Assembly (NCBI RefSeq): GCF_905220415.1 | Contig: NC_059541.1 | Span: 4,290,501-4,354,500 of the forward strand | Length of the DNA: 64,000 nt | Origin: Colias croceus | Lineage: Eukaryota; Arthropoda; Insecta; Lepidoptera; Pieridae | Direction of reading: 5' to 3' | Shown here: positions 26,547 to 39,700 of the stretch, piece by piece | Position numbering within the stretch: the first letter of the stretch is position 1 | Layout of the letters: every line of letters starts with the position of its first letter | Translations under genes and position numbers: made by a program | Notes under the pieces: generated by a model | Seen by the model: the letters and a program-made list of their open reading frames with translations, nothing else | Told to the model about the DNA's origin: nothing | Database searches by the model: none

Positions 26547-29500
26547 ATGGCTCTCAAGAAAAAAGAAAACAAAAATATATTTGTGTTGTTCTTGGTACGT
26601 ATGAATACTTATATTTATCATAAGATTATTTCGGATTGATTACGTTTCATAGTAAAGAGTGTTATTAAAAATTATGTAAACATTTTCAGGTCACAGTCAT
26701 AATTCAAGTGGATATAACGTGTGCTGAAAATTTTGATTGTAATGGAAAGGCTTTCTATTGTTTAAATTCAACACATTTTATGATATGTGTTGATTTTGGA
26801 GATGGAATATCAAAATCTGTAGATGACTTCCTAATTCCATGCCCTCCGCCTACTACATGTTCGGAAACCAATATCTATGAATGTGAATTTCACGAAACGA
26901 CCACTCTAAACCCTATTATTCAGCAGAGTGAAGTAACGAAAAATTTGATTGCAACTAGTCATCATTCATCTTGGGAAGGCAAAGAATATACAACAGCTAT
27001 ACCGTTTTGGTATAAAAATGTGGGTGAAAAATCTGAGCAATATCACACAGGAAGTTCTACAGTTGAAAATGAATTATTTAATAATGATAAAATTGTGCCT
27101 CATTTTGAATCAAATACTAAAATCGATACTACCACAAAGTCAATCGAGAAAATGAAAACACAACATTACACAACAAATGACCTCAATACAGTTAGTGAAA
27201 TACAAAAGGTATTGACATATACAAATAAACCTAGAGTAGACATGGTAAGTGATTATAATACTGAATCATCTACAAATACTGTACCAGAAACGCATGAAAG
27301 CACTACAGAATCAAATTTTCATTTCACTAAAAGCCAGAAAGTGACTAACGATTATAGTTCCTACACAAGCAACATCGATGAAAATAATATATACCCAAAG
27401 ACGACACCATATTATGAACAGTATTATGATAATGTGAGCGAAACAACTTCATCAGGACAACCAAGTCATGTGTATTCTACGCCTGATACTTATAAGTCAA
27501 TGGAGACAATTATAGACCGCACATATTTAGTATCTGAAGCTGAGGCCAAATTAACAACTAATGATTACGTCAAATATTTTAATAGTCCAACAACAGATGA
27601 AGTAATAACTAGTACGTGGAGTAATATAAACAAACCTGATACTGCATCAGCATATACCGAAAGATCAGTCATAACTGAAGATATTGAACAAATAAAAAAT
27701 GAAATGATGAATTCCAATTTTATGATTACTACTCTTAAATATTCACAAACAACTTTTGTAAATGACTTTACAGAGAATAGAATCTTGGAAACACAATCAA
27801 TTAACGATGCACCTACCTTTACTCAAAATAATATTTTCAATGAAATTACAGAATTTCCTGATAATAATCTGAGTGTGAAAAGTACTGGTCTTGATCATAC
27901 AATTTTAGAAGTAACCCAAACAAATTCACCTACAGAAAGTATTTCAACGTCTAGTCCAGTTGAGGATACAGCTAATTTATATGATTTTAATACTCTTGGA
28001 ACGACAGATTTAGATTTGAACGAGCAATCAGAAAAGGATGCATCTTTAATTGAAACAATGACTATAATGGAAACAAATACAGAAACCCTGCCTCAAAACG
28101 ATACTCATACAGGTAATATACAAAAATATAATGATTCAAATAAATACTCACAAGCAAATAATTCATTAAACAATTTTAATAGTACATATGACAATGATAA
28201 TGTGTTAGTATACACTAGCAACGAAAGCGCCACAGAAATCTACATAATGAGTACGATACAGGAAGACGCAGCAGCAGGTACAATTTTTACCCGTGATACA
28301 AATTATAAAGAAACGGCAACACCTAAGAATGCTATTTCAAGTGCTAATATTTTATCAGCGACAAATGCGGGAGCAGTAAACACCACAGAAGTATATGAAA
28401 ATGAATATCCTCTAGAGACAAAAACAGTATCAGAGCAATTGTTCAAGGAGAATTTTAGTTATACTCTGGAAAGTCTCTCAACAGCAGATTTAGAACATGA
28501 AAACGTAATTACAACAGAATCTAACAAGAACGTTTTTCCATTCATTGACCAATCAGAAATTATTCAGATAAATAATACTGACGCAGATGATGTTATGAAA
28601 CTTAGTACTGTTCCCATCGATCCTGAAATAAATACAAAAGTTACAGACAATAATTTAATAGAGAACACGATATCCGATATTTTAGATTTATCTACATTAT
28701 CACAAGACCTTCATAAAAATAATATCATGGATGGGATAAATTCAACGATTTCGAATAATGATAGAAAATACGGAGAGATCGTTGATGAAATTACTACATC
28801 TGGATTAAAACCTACAGAATTAAATTCTAATTTATCATTTATTATTGATGTAACAGAGGCAGACCAAGCTTTATCAAATACAGTTTTAACAAGCAAATAT
28901 ACCACAACAACGCCGACACCATATCAATATACAGCAAGCTTACAAAATGATTTTACAAACAACTATAATCCAACTTCATTACATTATGAAACCACAAATG
29001 CTGTTAGTAATACAGGCCAAGAAATGATTGACATATCTGACGCTGTGATTGAGCTATTCGATAATATTGACGAGTCAAAGTTATCATCCTTAATTCTTAA
29101 TGAACAACCTATGACAACGTTATATATGGAATCTCAGATAGTTCCTATAATTCCATATCCCAATAAATCAAAAAGCAAGGAAGGAGCCATTAAAAACGAT
29201 ATCGATAATAATATTCTGATTTCGACGGAAAATTCTAATCAAGATATAATTCGTACAGAAGATACGACTAATACTTTAGATCCTGAAACAAAACGAAACA
29301 CATTCGATGATAAAAACACAACTTATAAAAACGCTCAAGACTTAATTTCCAGACCCAAAACAACTCTTGAGAAGATTCATTCATTGGATAGTATTGATCA
29401 GCCAAAATTATCATCCGATACACATAACATAACTCTGATGTCAACTGTGTATTCTGAACCTCCTACAATATTGACCGTGACGACTAATTCTGAAAGTTCA

Positions 29501-31969
29501 AGTAACATCTACGATAAAACTGATAAATTCGAAACAAAAATTAAGGATCCATTAGATAATTTTAACATATCAAAATTATTATCAGCTACTCGTTATATAA
29601 AACCGTTGTCAACATTATATTTTGAATCTCAGACGATAGCGACGGTACCTTATCCAGAAATAATTACTGATAGTAATACCAATCATAATTTTCAGCCTTC
29701 AAGAGAAAGTTTGAATGATGGTATGTCACGTTCTTTAGAAGATAAAGTATATACTACCAATAGCTTAGGTCCTGAATCATATAAATACAATGATGATAAT
29801 AGTAATTTACAACATAAAGAAACTGATAAGTATCAGTTTCCAACCAGTGTACCAGTAACACAAAATCTTAATTTTCATAAAGACACTACTATCAAAATTG
29901 TTAGTACTACGGAAGGATTAAACAATCAGATTTACACATCTTCAAGAGACAGATATTTATCCACTGTGCCATTACAAATAAATCTTGGTAGCAATAAAAA
30001 TTCCAATAGTGATTACACATTGACAACAATTACTGAAAAAACTCCTGTTATAACTTTAATAGATAGTAATCATTATGAAAATATCGATAGTTCTACTGCA
30101 CCAAATTCGCATCAACAGTTTTATGAAGATGTAGAAAGTTTACCACCGAAAGAAGTGTTTATAAGTAAAGACCATGTTACAAATGGAGGAACTTTGAAAG
30201 CACAGGCAATAAATTATACATACGAAGACACCATCTACGGCACCGATAAAATAAATGTAAAATTCGAAGATAATTTGCTAACAACGGCTAATTTCCAATA
30301 TCAAACACCAGATTTAAGAGCAACGGAAAAAACTCACAGCTATAATGAAAATGCTCCCACTCAAAAACATACAAAAGAGACTAAAACAACTAACAGTCAA
30401 ATAAAAGCAGTTGAATATCTTCCTATTTTTTCTACAAATATAGAAGGGACTTTATCTCAAACAACATCACTTCCGCAAATAAAAGTAAGTTCTTATGCAA
30501 CAGACAAACCCGATACTCTAAACATTAATGATAGTCTATCAAGCGTGAAAAGTCATACTCTAAATATAAACATTAGTTTATCAAGCGTGAAAAACGGAAC
30601 TGCCCGTTCAGGTGAAGACAATGGAAATACACCCTTTTCATCTATGCACGTTACACCGGATTTGGCAATTAATGAACATATCATAAGAATAGGAAAAAAT
30701 AATGTAAATATTTCAGAATCAGAAGTTATGTTTCCAGTTGCAAAAGATAAGGGTACTACCCATAGCATAAAATCATCAATTAATGTTTTATTTTCAAAGG
30801 TTTCAAATGCAGAAGAGATCAAAACAACTAGCAATCAAAGAATGTCGGTTGTTACTCTTCCTTCTTTTTATTCTGCAAACATAGAAGGGGCTTTACCTCA
30901 AAAGATATCACCTCAGCAAACAAAAGCAAATTTATATTATACTACCGTCAAGCCCGATTATATAAGTGTGAACGATGGTCAATCAAGTGTGAAAAGCCAG
31001 ACCGCTAGTACAATTAATAACAATGGAAACATCCTCTTTTTAGCTAAACACATAACACCAGGTTTGGAAATTATTGAACAAACCATAAGAATAGGAAAAA
31101 ATAAAATAAATACGCCAGAACCAGAAGTCATTGTTCCTATTGTGTCTGAAAGGGGTATAAACGAAAACATTAATTCACCAATAAATGTATTACATCCAAG
31201 AGTTTCAAATGTAGAGGAGCACCAAACCAGGAATTCTATAAAGTCAGACATAAATTATACAGAAGGTAATAAAGTAAAAAGTCATACGACAATAGCACCT
31301 GTTGTTGCCACACATAGAACTACAGTTAATACTCGCGCATTTGGTTTTAACTGCCTGAATCGTTTTCGAGGAAAGTATGCTGACGAGAACGACTGTCAAA
31401 AGTTCTACATTTGTATTGGAAGATTCTATCCTATAGTCGGACACTGCCCTAAAAACACGGTATTTAGCGACATTCTTAAACAGTGCACCAGGAATTTATC
31501 TCACTGTGTTAGAAATAACCAATTTCAGTGTGTAAGAGCTGGGAGATTCAGTGATATTTGGGAACATAATGCATATTATATTTGTGTAAAAAATAAATAT
31601 AATTATGTAAGATTTAAACTTAGGTGTCAACGAGGCTACGTACTTAATATGAAATCCGTTACTTGTATCGAGGACAATTTACAGGTTTCGCTTTTAAACC
31701 ATGAGGTTGATTCAAAAAGTAGTAGTAGTAGTAGTAGCAGTATGGATTCTAGGTCATCAAACAAAGATAAGAAACCCTTAAAGTATAATTTTCAGTGTAT
31801 CCAAGAAGGCAAATTTTCAGATCCATACGATTGTAGAACTTATTACGTATGCAAGAAAAATTCCAAATCTGAATTTAGACGTAGAAAGAAAAATTGTGAC
31901 CCGGATGAGGTTTTTCATAAAAGAAAGAAAAAATGTGTTGATGCTGAGAGTTACGAGTGCGACGACTAA
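26547..31969 (+). CDS. Ser/Thr-rich mucin with peritrophin-A (CBM14) domains
   Basis: Exons 26547-26594 and 26690-31969 join in phase 0 to 1775 aa. The start ATG 26547 gives a signal peptide MALKKKENKNIFVLFL + VTVIIQVDITCAE; the earlier ATG at 26539 is out of frame. An N-terminal six-cysteine chitin-binding-like domain (about residues 26-85) is followed by about 1500 residues rich in Thr, Ser and Asn with many NxS/T sites. Then come a Ser run (about 1692-1700) and three CBM14 repeats in the last 240 residues (CQKFYICIG, AYYICVKN, CRTYYVCKK). Such proteins cross-link chitin in the peritrophic matrix or other extracellular matrices. The tail-to-tail neighbour is also chitin-binding. The PTS region contains degenerate internal repeats. 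AATAAA lies near 32036. The tissue is unknown. Confidence 0.88.
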
Positions 31970-32227
31970 GTTTATTCAAAGATGTATAATATGATTTTAT
32001 TTATTACACATTATTATTTTTTAATACCTTTATTAAATAAATAAATTACTGAGTACATAATTAGCTGGTTTTATTTAATAATAATGTTATTAAGGTACAT
32101 ACTTAATAAAATAATTAATGCAATAAATAGTTTCTGAAGAAATACTAGAAAATAGTACTATTATTATAAAATTTACATAATGATCAGTCTTATATTATTT
32201 GAGAATATGTCATAACATAAAAAAAAA

Positions 32228-33219
32228 TTAAACATTTTCTCGAGGTCGTCTGTTTGCTGTTCCAGCGCCTTGTAAAAATTGATCTTCCTCATCCTTTTCC
32301 AATGAAATACAAAAATTGTTTGAGAACAGTGTGCATCGAATGGTATATTCTCCTTTTGCTGGTCTCTGGGGGCAGAAGTATGTAACACGCACGGGCCCTT
32401 CGTCATCGGTCACAGCAAAGTTATAGTTTTCACATTCGACTGGCTTCACTCTAGTTCCATACTGACCTATTCCATTGCCATTAATACGATGTGTATCTCC
32501 CTTCTTGTTACCATCGGAATAAAACTTGTTTGATACAGAAGTGTTATTTCCCATAGGACATCTGTATTTGTCTGGCGAGGTGCATGCCCTTGTATAGCCG
32601 TTAAAAACTGTGCGTCCCGTGCATTGGAATTTGAGACCTTGAAAGCGATTTTTATTCGGTATACACAATATGTAGCCTTTGCAGCCAGGTACATTTGGGT
32701 CTGCTATCCGCTCGTTGCGGTAGCATCGAACGTTTTTCGTTAGGACTGGATCGATATAATTGCCAATATTCTCGCAAACTTCGTTGGATTCTTCATTGCA
32801 TATTGTATTTGATGGACACAAGAAAGCTGGACCCAGCATGTTGCCTTCCTCACAAATTCTTAATCGAGATACTCCATCGCAGACAAAACCATATGGACCG
32901 CAGTCTAATTTATTCGTGTAAAAGTTCGTTACTCTTGCGCTATTAATCGGCAGGATCTGCGAGTAACAAAAATTATTGAAATTATTAATCTTAATATAAT
33001 AATTCCTTAATAAAATAAACAATGAAAATAAATGATAATCGTTATAATGTTAGTTCTTACAAGAGTATGAAATTATTCGTTTATTAGTGACGTATTATAA
33101 CATCAAAAGCCTGATTTTGTTTGTTACATATTTTATCCTTTATATCTTCTATCAAGTTCGTTCGATAAAACTTTACTTACCAGAGACAAACATATCCACA
33201 CTGAATTATATTTCCACAT
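32228..33219 (-). CDS. Small secreted chitin-binding (CBM14-like) protein
   Basis: Exon 1 33181-33219 (MWKYNSVWICLSL) joins in phase 0 to exon 2 32228-32956 (ILPINSARVTNF...), giving 255 aa with a classical signal peptide cleaved near residue 20. The first domain (LDCGPYGFVCDG... LCPSNTICNEE) resembles the N-terminal domain of the mucin. The second (CYRNERIADPNVPGCKGYIL...) is a canonical CBM14 with its aromatic core. The third cysteine region (VECENYNF... FCPQRP... IRCTLFSNNFC) is atypical. The role is probably extracellular chitin binding. It converges on the mucin with 258 nt between stop codons. Taking the long exon alone would give an artificial N-terminus read from intron sequence. Confidence 0.85.
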
Positions 33220-33752
33220 TTTTAAACTCAGATTGAACACCACACCTCGTCTCTTTACGACCACTGTTCAACTAACAGCATCAGTTACTTTCTTTTGAAC
33301 TTACGTATTTCGCATCCAATTATCATTTTTAACACCTCGAGTATGGAGAAATGGGTCCATGTCACTGGCTCATTGTGTCGCCTTGTCTTTGTTGTCTTAG
33401 CGGGAATTATTCATAGTTGGTATGTTTATCTATTCACTTAAGTCAAATAATGTAGGCGTATTTTCGGCAGTATTTCAAGTTCACACTTTTATCAGCATTG
33501 CGTGTTGGTGTGATGAGTGTGTTTTTGATATCAAACGTTTGGAGAAGAATTTATTGTCATGAAAATTTTGTAAAAAATATACTGGTTCAAATCCAGTACA
33601 TACATATGTATATAATTATTTATAGTCTTAAAAAGATAGATCATTTATAAAATATCTAATAAATCTCTTACAAATGAATTCTGATAAAGAAAAGACCGGT
33701 TACAACTATAATGGTATATTTCAACTAAAGCTAACAATTATTGTAATTAAAG
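33220..33752. other. Intergenic, chitin-binding gene 5' end to PTCD3 3' end
   Basis: Both genes are on the minus strand, so this holds the promoter of the chitin-binding gene and the PTCD3 3' UTR. A minus-strand AATAAA candidate is near 33548. No further feature is seen. Confidence 0.5.
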
Positions 33753-36700
33753 TTAATCTTCATCAGATGTATCGCTGTCGCTTTCTGAACTAGACGAAGT
33801 ATCCATGGGCGCACCAGTCTTTGCTCTGAAAAGAGAAATTCATATTACCATTCTGTCATACATTGCAACTTTTTTCATAATTTTGATATCATATCGAACA
33901 AAAACCTATTGGAATCTTATTTTGTTAATTAAAATTATTTATTTACGTTATGTTGATGCAGACACAATGGATTATTATAGTTTTTACTTCTTATTTTTTT
34001 ATAGATATTTATTAAAGACAAACTTGTATTACACTTTAATAGCCTATTGATCTAACACAAAGCTAAGGAAATTGCAATTTCACGAAAATTAAACTTGATC
34101 TAAAAATCCTAAATTTAATAAGTTCTAAAACCACAAAAATAAGTCCAAATAGACATCTTTCATCATCTTCCGATTATATACTCACAAATGATAAGCCTCC
34201 GCGATGACCAAAGCCGTGGGATGCAGCGCGGCCGTCAGCGAAGCCCTCGGCTCCCGCAGCAACGTCTCGACCTCTTCAATTGGTCGGTTCAACATCACGC
34301 TCAACGTTCCCGTGCACGCAGTTAGCGCTTCTTCAAACCCGCATTCCGCTAGGTATGTAACTGCTGTCTGATTGGTTAAACACATTCCAATTATAGATTT
34401 TGTATTTATTAGAAAAAAATGACAAACATACTAACTACAATAATTAATTAATGTATAAACTTAAGCCTATATTAAGCCAGTAATAAAATACGTAGATGAG
34501 GTGCTAACGAAAGATGAAGTTAATAATAATTAAGTTAATCTTTCGTTAATAAATACTTGAATGTAAATTTATAGTATGTGTGTAAACGAACGGTGCTTGA
34601 TTGTGTATTATAGATATTTCTATCTATGTGTAATGTATGTAGGTAAGTGTATATTACCCAAAATTTAAAATATCTTCAATAATATCTTCTAAGTAGACAA
34701 ATGCTTCTTAAACCACGTCGTTGGTGTTCGAACACCCTTTGCGAGCCATCGCCTGGGCACGATACCTCACGGCCAATGCAACATCTCACTAAAGATGGCC
34801 GTACAAGGAGACCACACTCTTGCCAATTATATTATAATTATAAATAATACAATAAATATAAATAAAGAGTTATTGGTAACTAGATGTATATGTTTAAACG
34901 TCTATAGTGAGGCATTATATTGGACAATAATATAAAATATATACTCGCCAATACATAACTTCTCACTAAGACGACCAAACATGAAATAAGATGATTTTGG
35001 AGTCAAATAAAATACAGCATATATGTGCAATATATATAGAAATTATAATAATACGCTTATTTATCATTATCATTTAAATACCGTTACTGAAATGACGGCC
35101 AATGCTCACTCGCGACGGCCAAACATTATCTATAAAATACTACCTATACAAAAAAAATTTAAATAAAAAAATAAAATAATACTATCAAAATAACAATAAC
35201 ATATATTCTAAATAAACAGATTTTGATTTTGATTTGATTTGATTTCAGATGAAACAATTAAAAATATGATACAATTTACAAACAAAATATTATAAACTCT
35301 TGAAGTTCTTATGACGTCTATAAAACTAATAACGTATAACTAGACGACTTTGATTCACAATAATTCTTTTATAACAAATAACAAACACACTGAATAAAGA
35401 ATAAGCGTTAATAAAAACAGACTAAGTAGTTTAAAGTGAAGTTTATGATGATCAGGACTCAGGGAGTCGAAGTAACTGTATGACGCAGGTATCTTGATCT
35501 TCATTGGTGAAACGTTGTGTGTCTGGACATCCACTGTGGGACGTTTTACTATAGTTTTTTTTTTAAACAGACGAACGACCCACTAACGATGTAGTCCATT
35601 GAAAAGTTACATTTGGGGTTGCATTTCTTAGAGGACGCAATTTTATTTTTTTGATGTGTAGAGTGGGGTTAGTGTGAAGCTATCACCAAGTTTGTGGGGT
35701 TGCCACCCTTGTCCCACGGCCGCCATCTTGAAAATAGCGGAAGATATGGTTTATACGATATATCTCTTAAACTGTTTATTTGATAAAAAAAATTGTTAAC
35801 ATTATTTGTTGCAAATTAAATTCTCTACAATTTTGGTCCAGTAACTTTTTGTCGTAGAACTATAAATAAAAAAGTTATAAGCGAAAATGTTCGCTTGAAA
35901 ACTTTTTTATTCTTAAGCCCACTTCGGACCCACCTATTATATAGCAAAAAAAAAAAACTAATTGATTCCATTGAAAATGAAATGATCGGGTGCACGAACT
36001 TCCTGCGTGAGCCATCACCTGGGTACGATACACAACGACCAATGCAACGGCTCTCTAACGATGGCCTCACAATACTTCTTAAAATCAGCTTGTAAAGAAC
36101 GTTAGATTTATAGCCAATATGCATGATATATAAAAAAAAATTACTTTCAATAAACGATAATAAAATACGAGAATAAAATATTTGAACGCATACAATTAAT
36201 CCGTAGTTTTCTTAATAAAAATTTGATTAATAAACATTTGGTCTTCGTAGTTCGTGTTCGAATTTCTATTCTTGCATGTAGTATCTTCAGCAGCTAGTTG
36301 TCGACTCGATGTATGTGTCTGGACATCCACCGTGAGCCTTTGAATTATTAATTATTTTTTCCCAATGCAGGGCAGGAATCCAAAGGCTCACTAACGATGG
36401 CCATACAATGTGTAACTCTTCGATGAATACTTCGATGATACTCTTGAAAAGGTACTCCATCGTTTAAAATGAACTATAAAATATTAAATCACAATTTACA
36501 AAATTACTTATTTCATTTTACTAGCAATTTTTGAACCAGGTGGTCGATAAAACAATATATTTAAAGTTAGTTCAGGATACATCGCCCATTTTTGCAAGTG
36601 ACTACTATCAAGCTGATTTTCCGTTTATAGCTTTATTTTGATGAGACACCGAATAATTTCGTGTACGAAACTCTCGATTGTGGTAGCTAACAGAGATAAC

Positions 36701-39700
36701 AAGGATAAAATTTTTTGATTTGATGGTTCTCAAATATTTATTACGCAATTTGTAGGACAATATGTCTGTTGAATTATATAAACATTAACTAAGTGAAATC
36801 AAAAAAATCAGCTTGTTAGTAATCATTTATGATGACCTCGTTATCGATACACTTTGGAAAGGGGGACTCTTTGAACAAACCATAGATTTTGTAGGACAAA
36901 TATTTTTTCGACAAATAATTTAGGTAATTATCTTGAGATTGAACAAAAAAAATTCATTCAGTTAGTAATAAATATTTGAGAACCATCAAATCAAAATTTT
37001 TTATCCTTGTTATCTCTGTTAGCTACCACAATCGAGACTTTCGTACACGAAATTATTGGGCGTCTCATCAAAATAAAGCTACAAACGGAAAATTAGCTTG
37101 ATAGTAGTCACTTGCAAAAATGGGCGATGTATCCTGAACTAAGTGGAATATACACGATTTACACCAGTAGAGCATTAGTAGAAGATTCCTTCCTTCCTAA
37201 CTATCTCGTAGTTTGTGTACCTACGAACATCCTGTGTGAGCCGTCACCTGGGTACGATATACAACGACCGATGCAACGGCTCACTAGAGATGGCCATACA
37301 ACGTAACTATAAATTATTAGTTTTGTTTACACATTATTAATTATAGAAAGTAGTTGCATGAAATAGGATATACATGTTATTTCCGGAAATCTTAATACCA
37401 AGTAAACTTAGAGCAAGTATATAATAATCTATTGAAATAAAAAAAGCGTAAGTTTATTGGGATAACGTGAAGATCTCGACGACAATGTACGAACATCCTG
37501 TGCGAGCCGTCACCTGGGTACGATACACAACGACCGATGCAACGACTCGCTAGAGATGGCCATACAGCGTAAATTAAATTATTATATTTTTGGTTACACA
37601 TTATCCAATATAAAACGCCAAAATCATTAACTATTCTATATAATACATATTATATTTGTAGCTATAAAACATATTTTATTACAATAAGAAATAGGATTTA
37701 TGTAAATGTAATTTCCGGAAGTCTTAATACCAAATAAACTTAGAGCAAATATATAATAATCTATTGAAATAAAAAAAGCGTAAGTTTATTGGGATAACGT
37801 GAAGATCTCGACGGCAATGTACGAACATCCTGTGTGAGTCGACACCTGGGTACGATACACAACGACCGATGCATCGACTCACTAGAGATGGCCATACAAC
37901 GTAAAGTTTTATATTTTTGGTCATAAATTATTCATTCTAAAAGGCCATTACCATTGCTTTTGTACCTACACAACATATAATTTTGCATATAAATAGGATA
38001 TACATACATGTAATTTTAGGGATACATAGTACCAAGTACAGTTAGAACAAATATAATTAATCTAATGGAAAAAAGAAAGAAAAGTAAATTGGGATAATGT
38101 AAAAATCTCGATGACAATGTACGAACATCCTGTGTGAGTCGACACCTGGGTACGATACACAACGACCGATGCATCGACTCACTAGAGATGGCCATACAAC
38201 GTAAAGTTTTATATTTTTGGTCATAAATTATTCATTCTAAAAGGCCATTACCATTGCTTTTGTACCTACACAACATATAATTTTGCATATAAATAGGATA
38301 TACATACATGTAATTTTAGGGATACATAGTACCAAGTAAAGTTAGAACAAATATAATTAATCTAATGGAAAAAAGAAAGAAAAGTAAATTGGGATAATGT
38401 AAAAATCTCGATGACAATGTACGAACATCCTGTGTGAGTCGACACCTGGGTACGATACACAACGACCGATGCATCGACTCACTAGAGATGGCCATACAAC
38501 GTAAATTAAATTATTATATTTTTGGTTACACATTATCCAATATAAAACGCCAAAATCATTAACTATTCTATATAATACATATTATATTTGTAGCTATAAA
38601 ACATATTTTATTACAATAAGAAATAGGATTTATGTAAATGTAATTTCCGGAAGTCTTAATACCAAATAAACTTAGAGCAAGTATATAATAATCTATTGAA
38701 ATAAAAAAAGCGTAAGTTTATTGGGATAACGTGAAGATCTCGACGACAATGTACGAACATCCTGTGTGAGTCGACACCTGGGTACGATACACAACGACCG
38801 ATGCATCGACTCACTAGAGATGGCCATACAACGTAAAGTAAATTATTATATTTTTGGTTACACATTATCCAATATAAAACGCCAAAATCATTAACTATTC
38901 TATATTATACATATTATATTTGTAGCTATTAAACATATTTTATTACAATAAGAAATAGGATATATGCACGATATATGTAAATGTAATTTCCGGAAGTCTT
39001 AATACCAAATAAACTTAGAGCAAGTATATAATAATCTATTGAAATAAAAAAAGCGTAAGTTTATTGGGATAACGTGAAGATCTCGACGACAATGTACGAA
39101 CATCCTGTGTGAGTCGACACCTGGGTACGATACACAACGACCGATGCATCGACTCACTAGAGATGGCCATACAACGCAATATCTTGAATTTAAGGCTAAC
39201 ATTGTTAAAATAAATCTTATAACTTTAAATAAATTAATATACACGATTCTGATATCTATCCGTGAAAGCCGTTTAATAATTATTGAAAGAAATTTTTTCC
39301 ATTAAATTATGTCTACGTTAAGTTACTATTCTTCGTTGATTAAAAATCGTTGTTTCTGTACGAACATTCTCTGCGAGCCGACGCCTGGGCACGATACATC
39401 ACGGCCAATGCAGCGGCTCGCTAGTATGGCCGTACGATGTACAAAGGTAAAATATCAACATATTGAATGGAATATAAATAGAACATTGAATATATAATGT
39501 ATAAGTATTATTTGATCGAAAGATGCTTATTCTAAGACATTTGTTAAAAAAATTACATATTATATACAAGTAAATATATGTTATGAGTCAAATCCTGTAC
39601 CTTGTAGCATTCCTACTATGAACTGAAATATTCTATGTGCTGATAATAAAATAACATTCATGCGTTGTTGTTTTGTACGACAGAAAACACCATAGATCTT

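Noticed and set aside
33580..33600. tRNA-like T-arm 'ctggttcaaatccag'
   Set aside because: No acceptor stem, D-arm or anticodon arm can be built upstream.
34182..34385. ORF end at 34182 as the PTCD3 C-terminus
   Set aside because: The TGA overlaps a GTGAGT donor. Splicing to 33825 restores an acidic tail in phase.
37392..39244. Recurrent minus-strand ORFs containing SRCIGRCVSYPG
   Set aside because: They are the same frame read through copies of the structured repeat. They vary at stem positions by paired changes, and nothing suggests protein selection.
34726..39440. Structured repeat as a hammerhead, twister or HDV-like ribozyme
   Set aside because: Neither strand shows the hammerhead CUGAUGA/GAAA core, the twister core or an HDV-like nested P1/P2 arrangement that I can recognise. 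The fold looks like an extended hairpin.
37216..39440. CRISPR-like array
   Set aside because: Regularly spaced repeats, but in a eukaryotic intron, with 260-340 bp spacings and repeated spacers. There are no unique spacers or cas genes.
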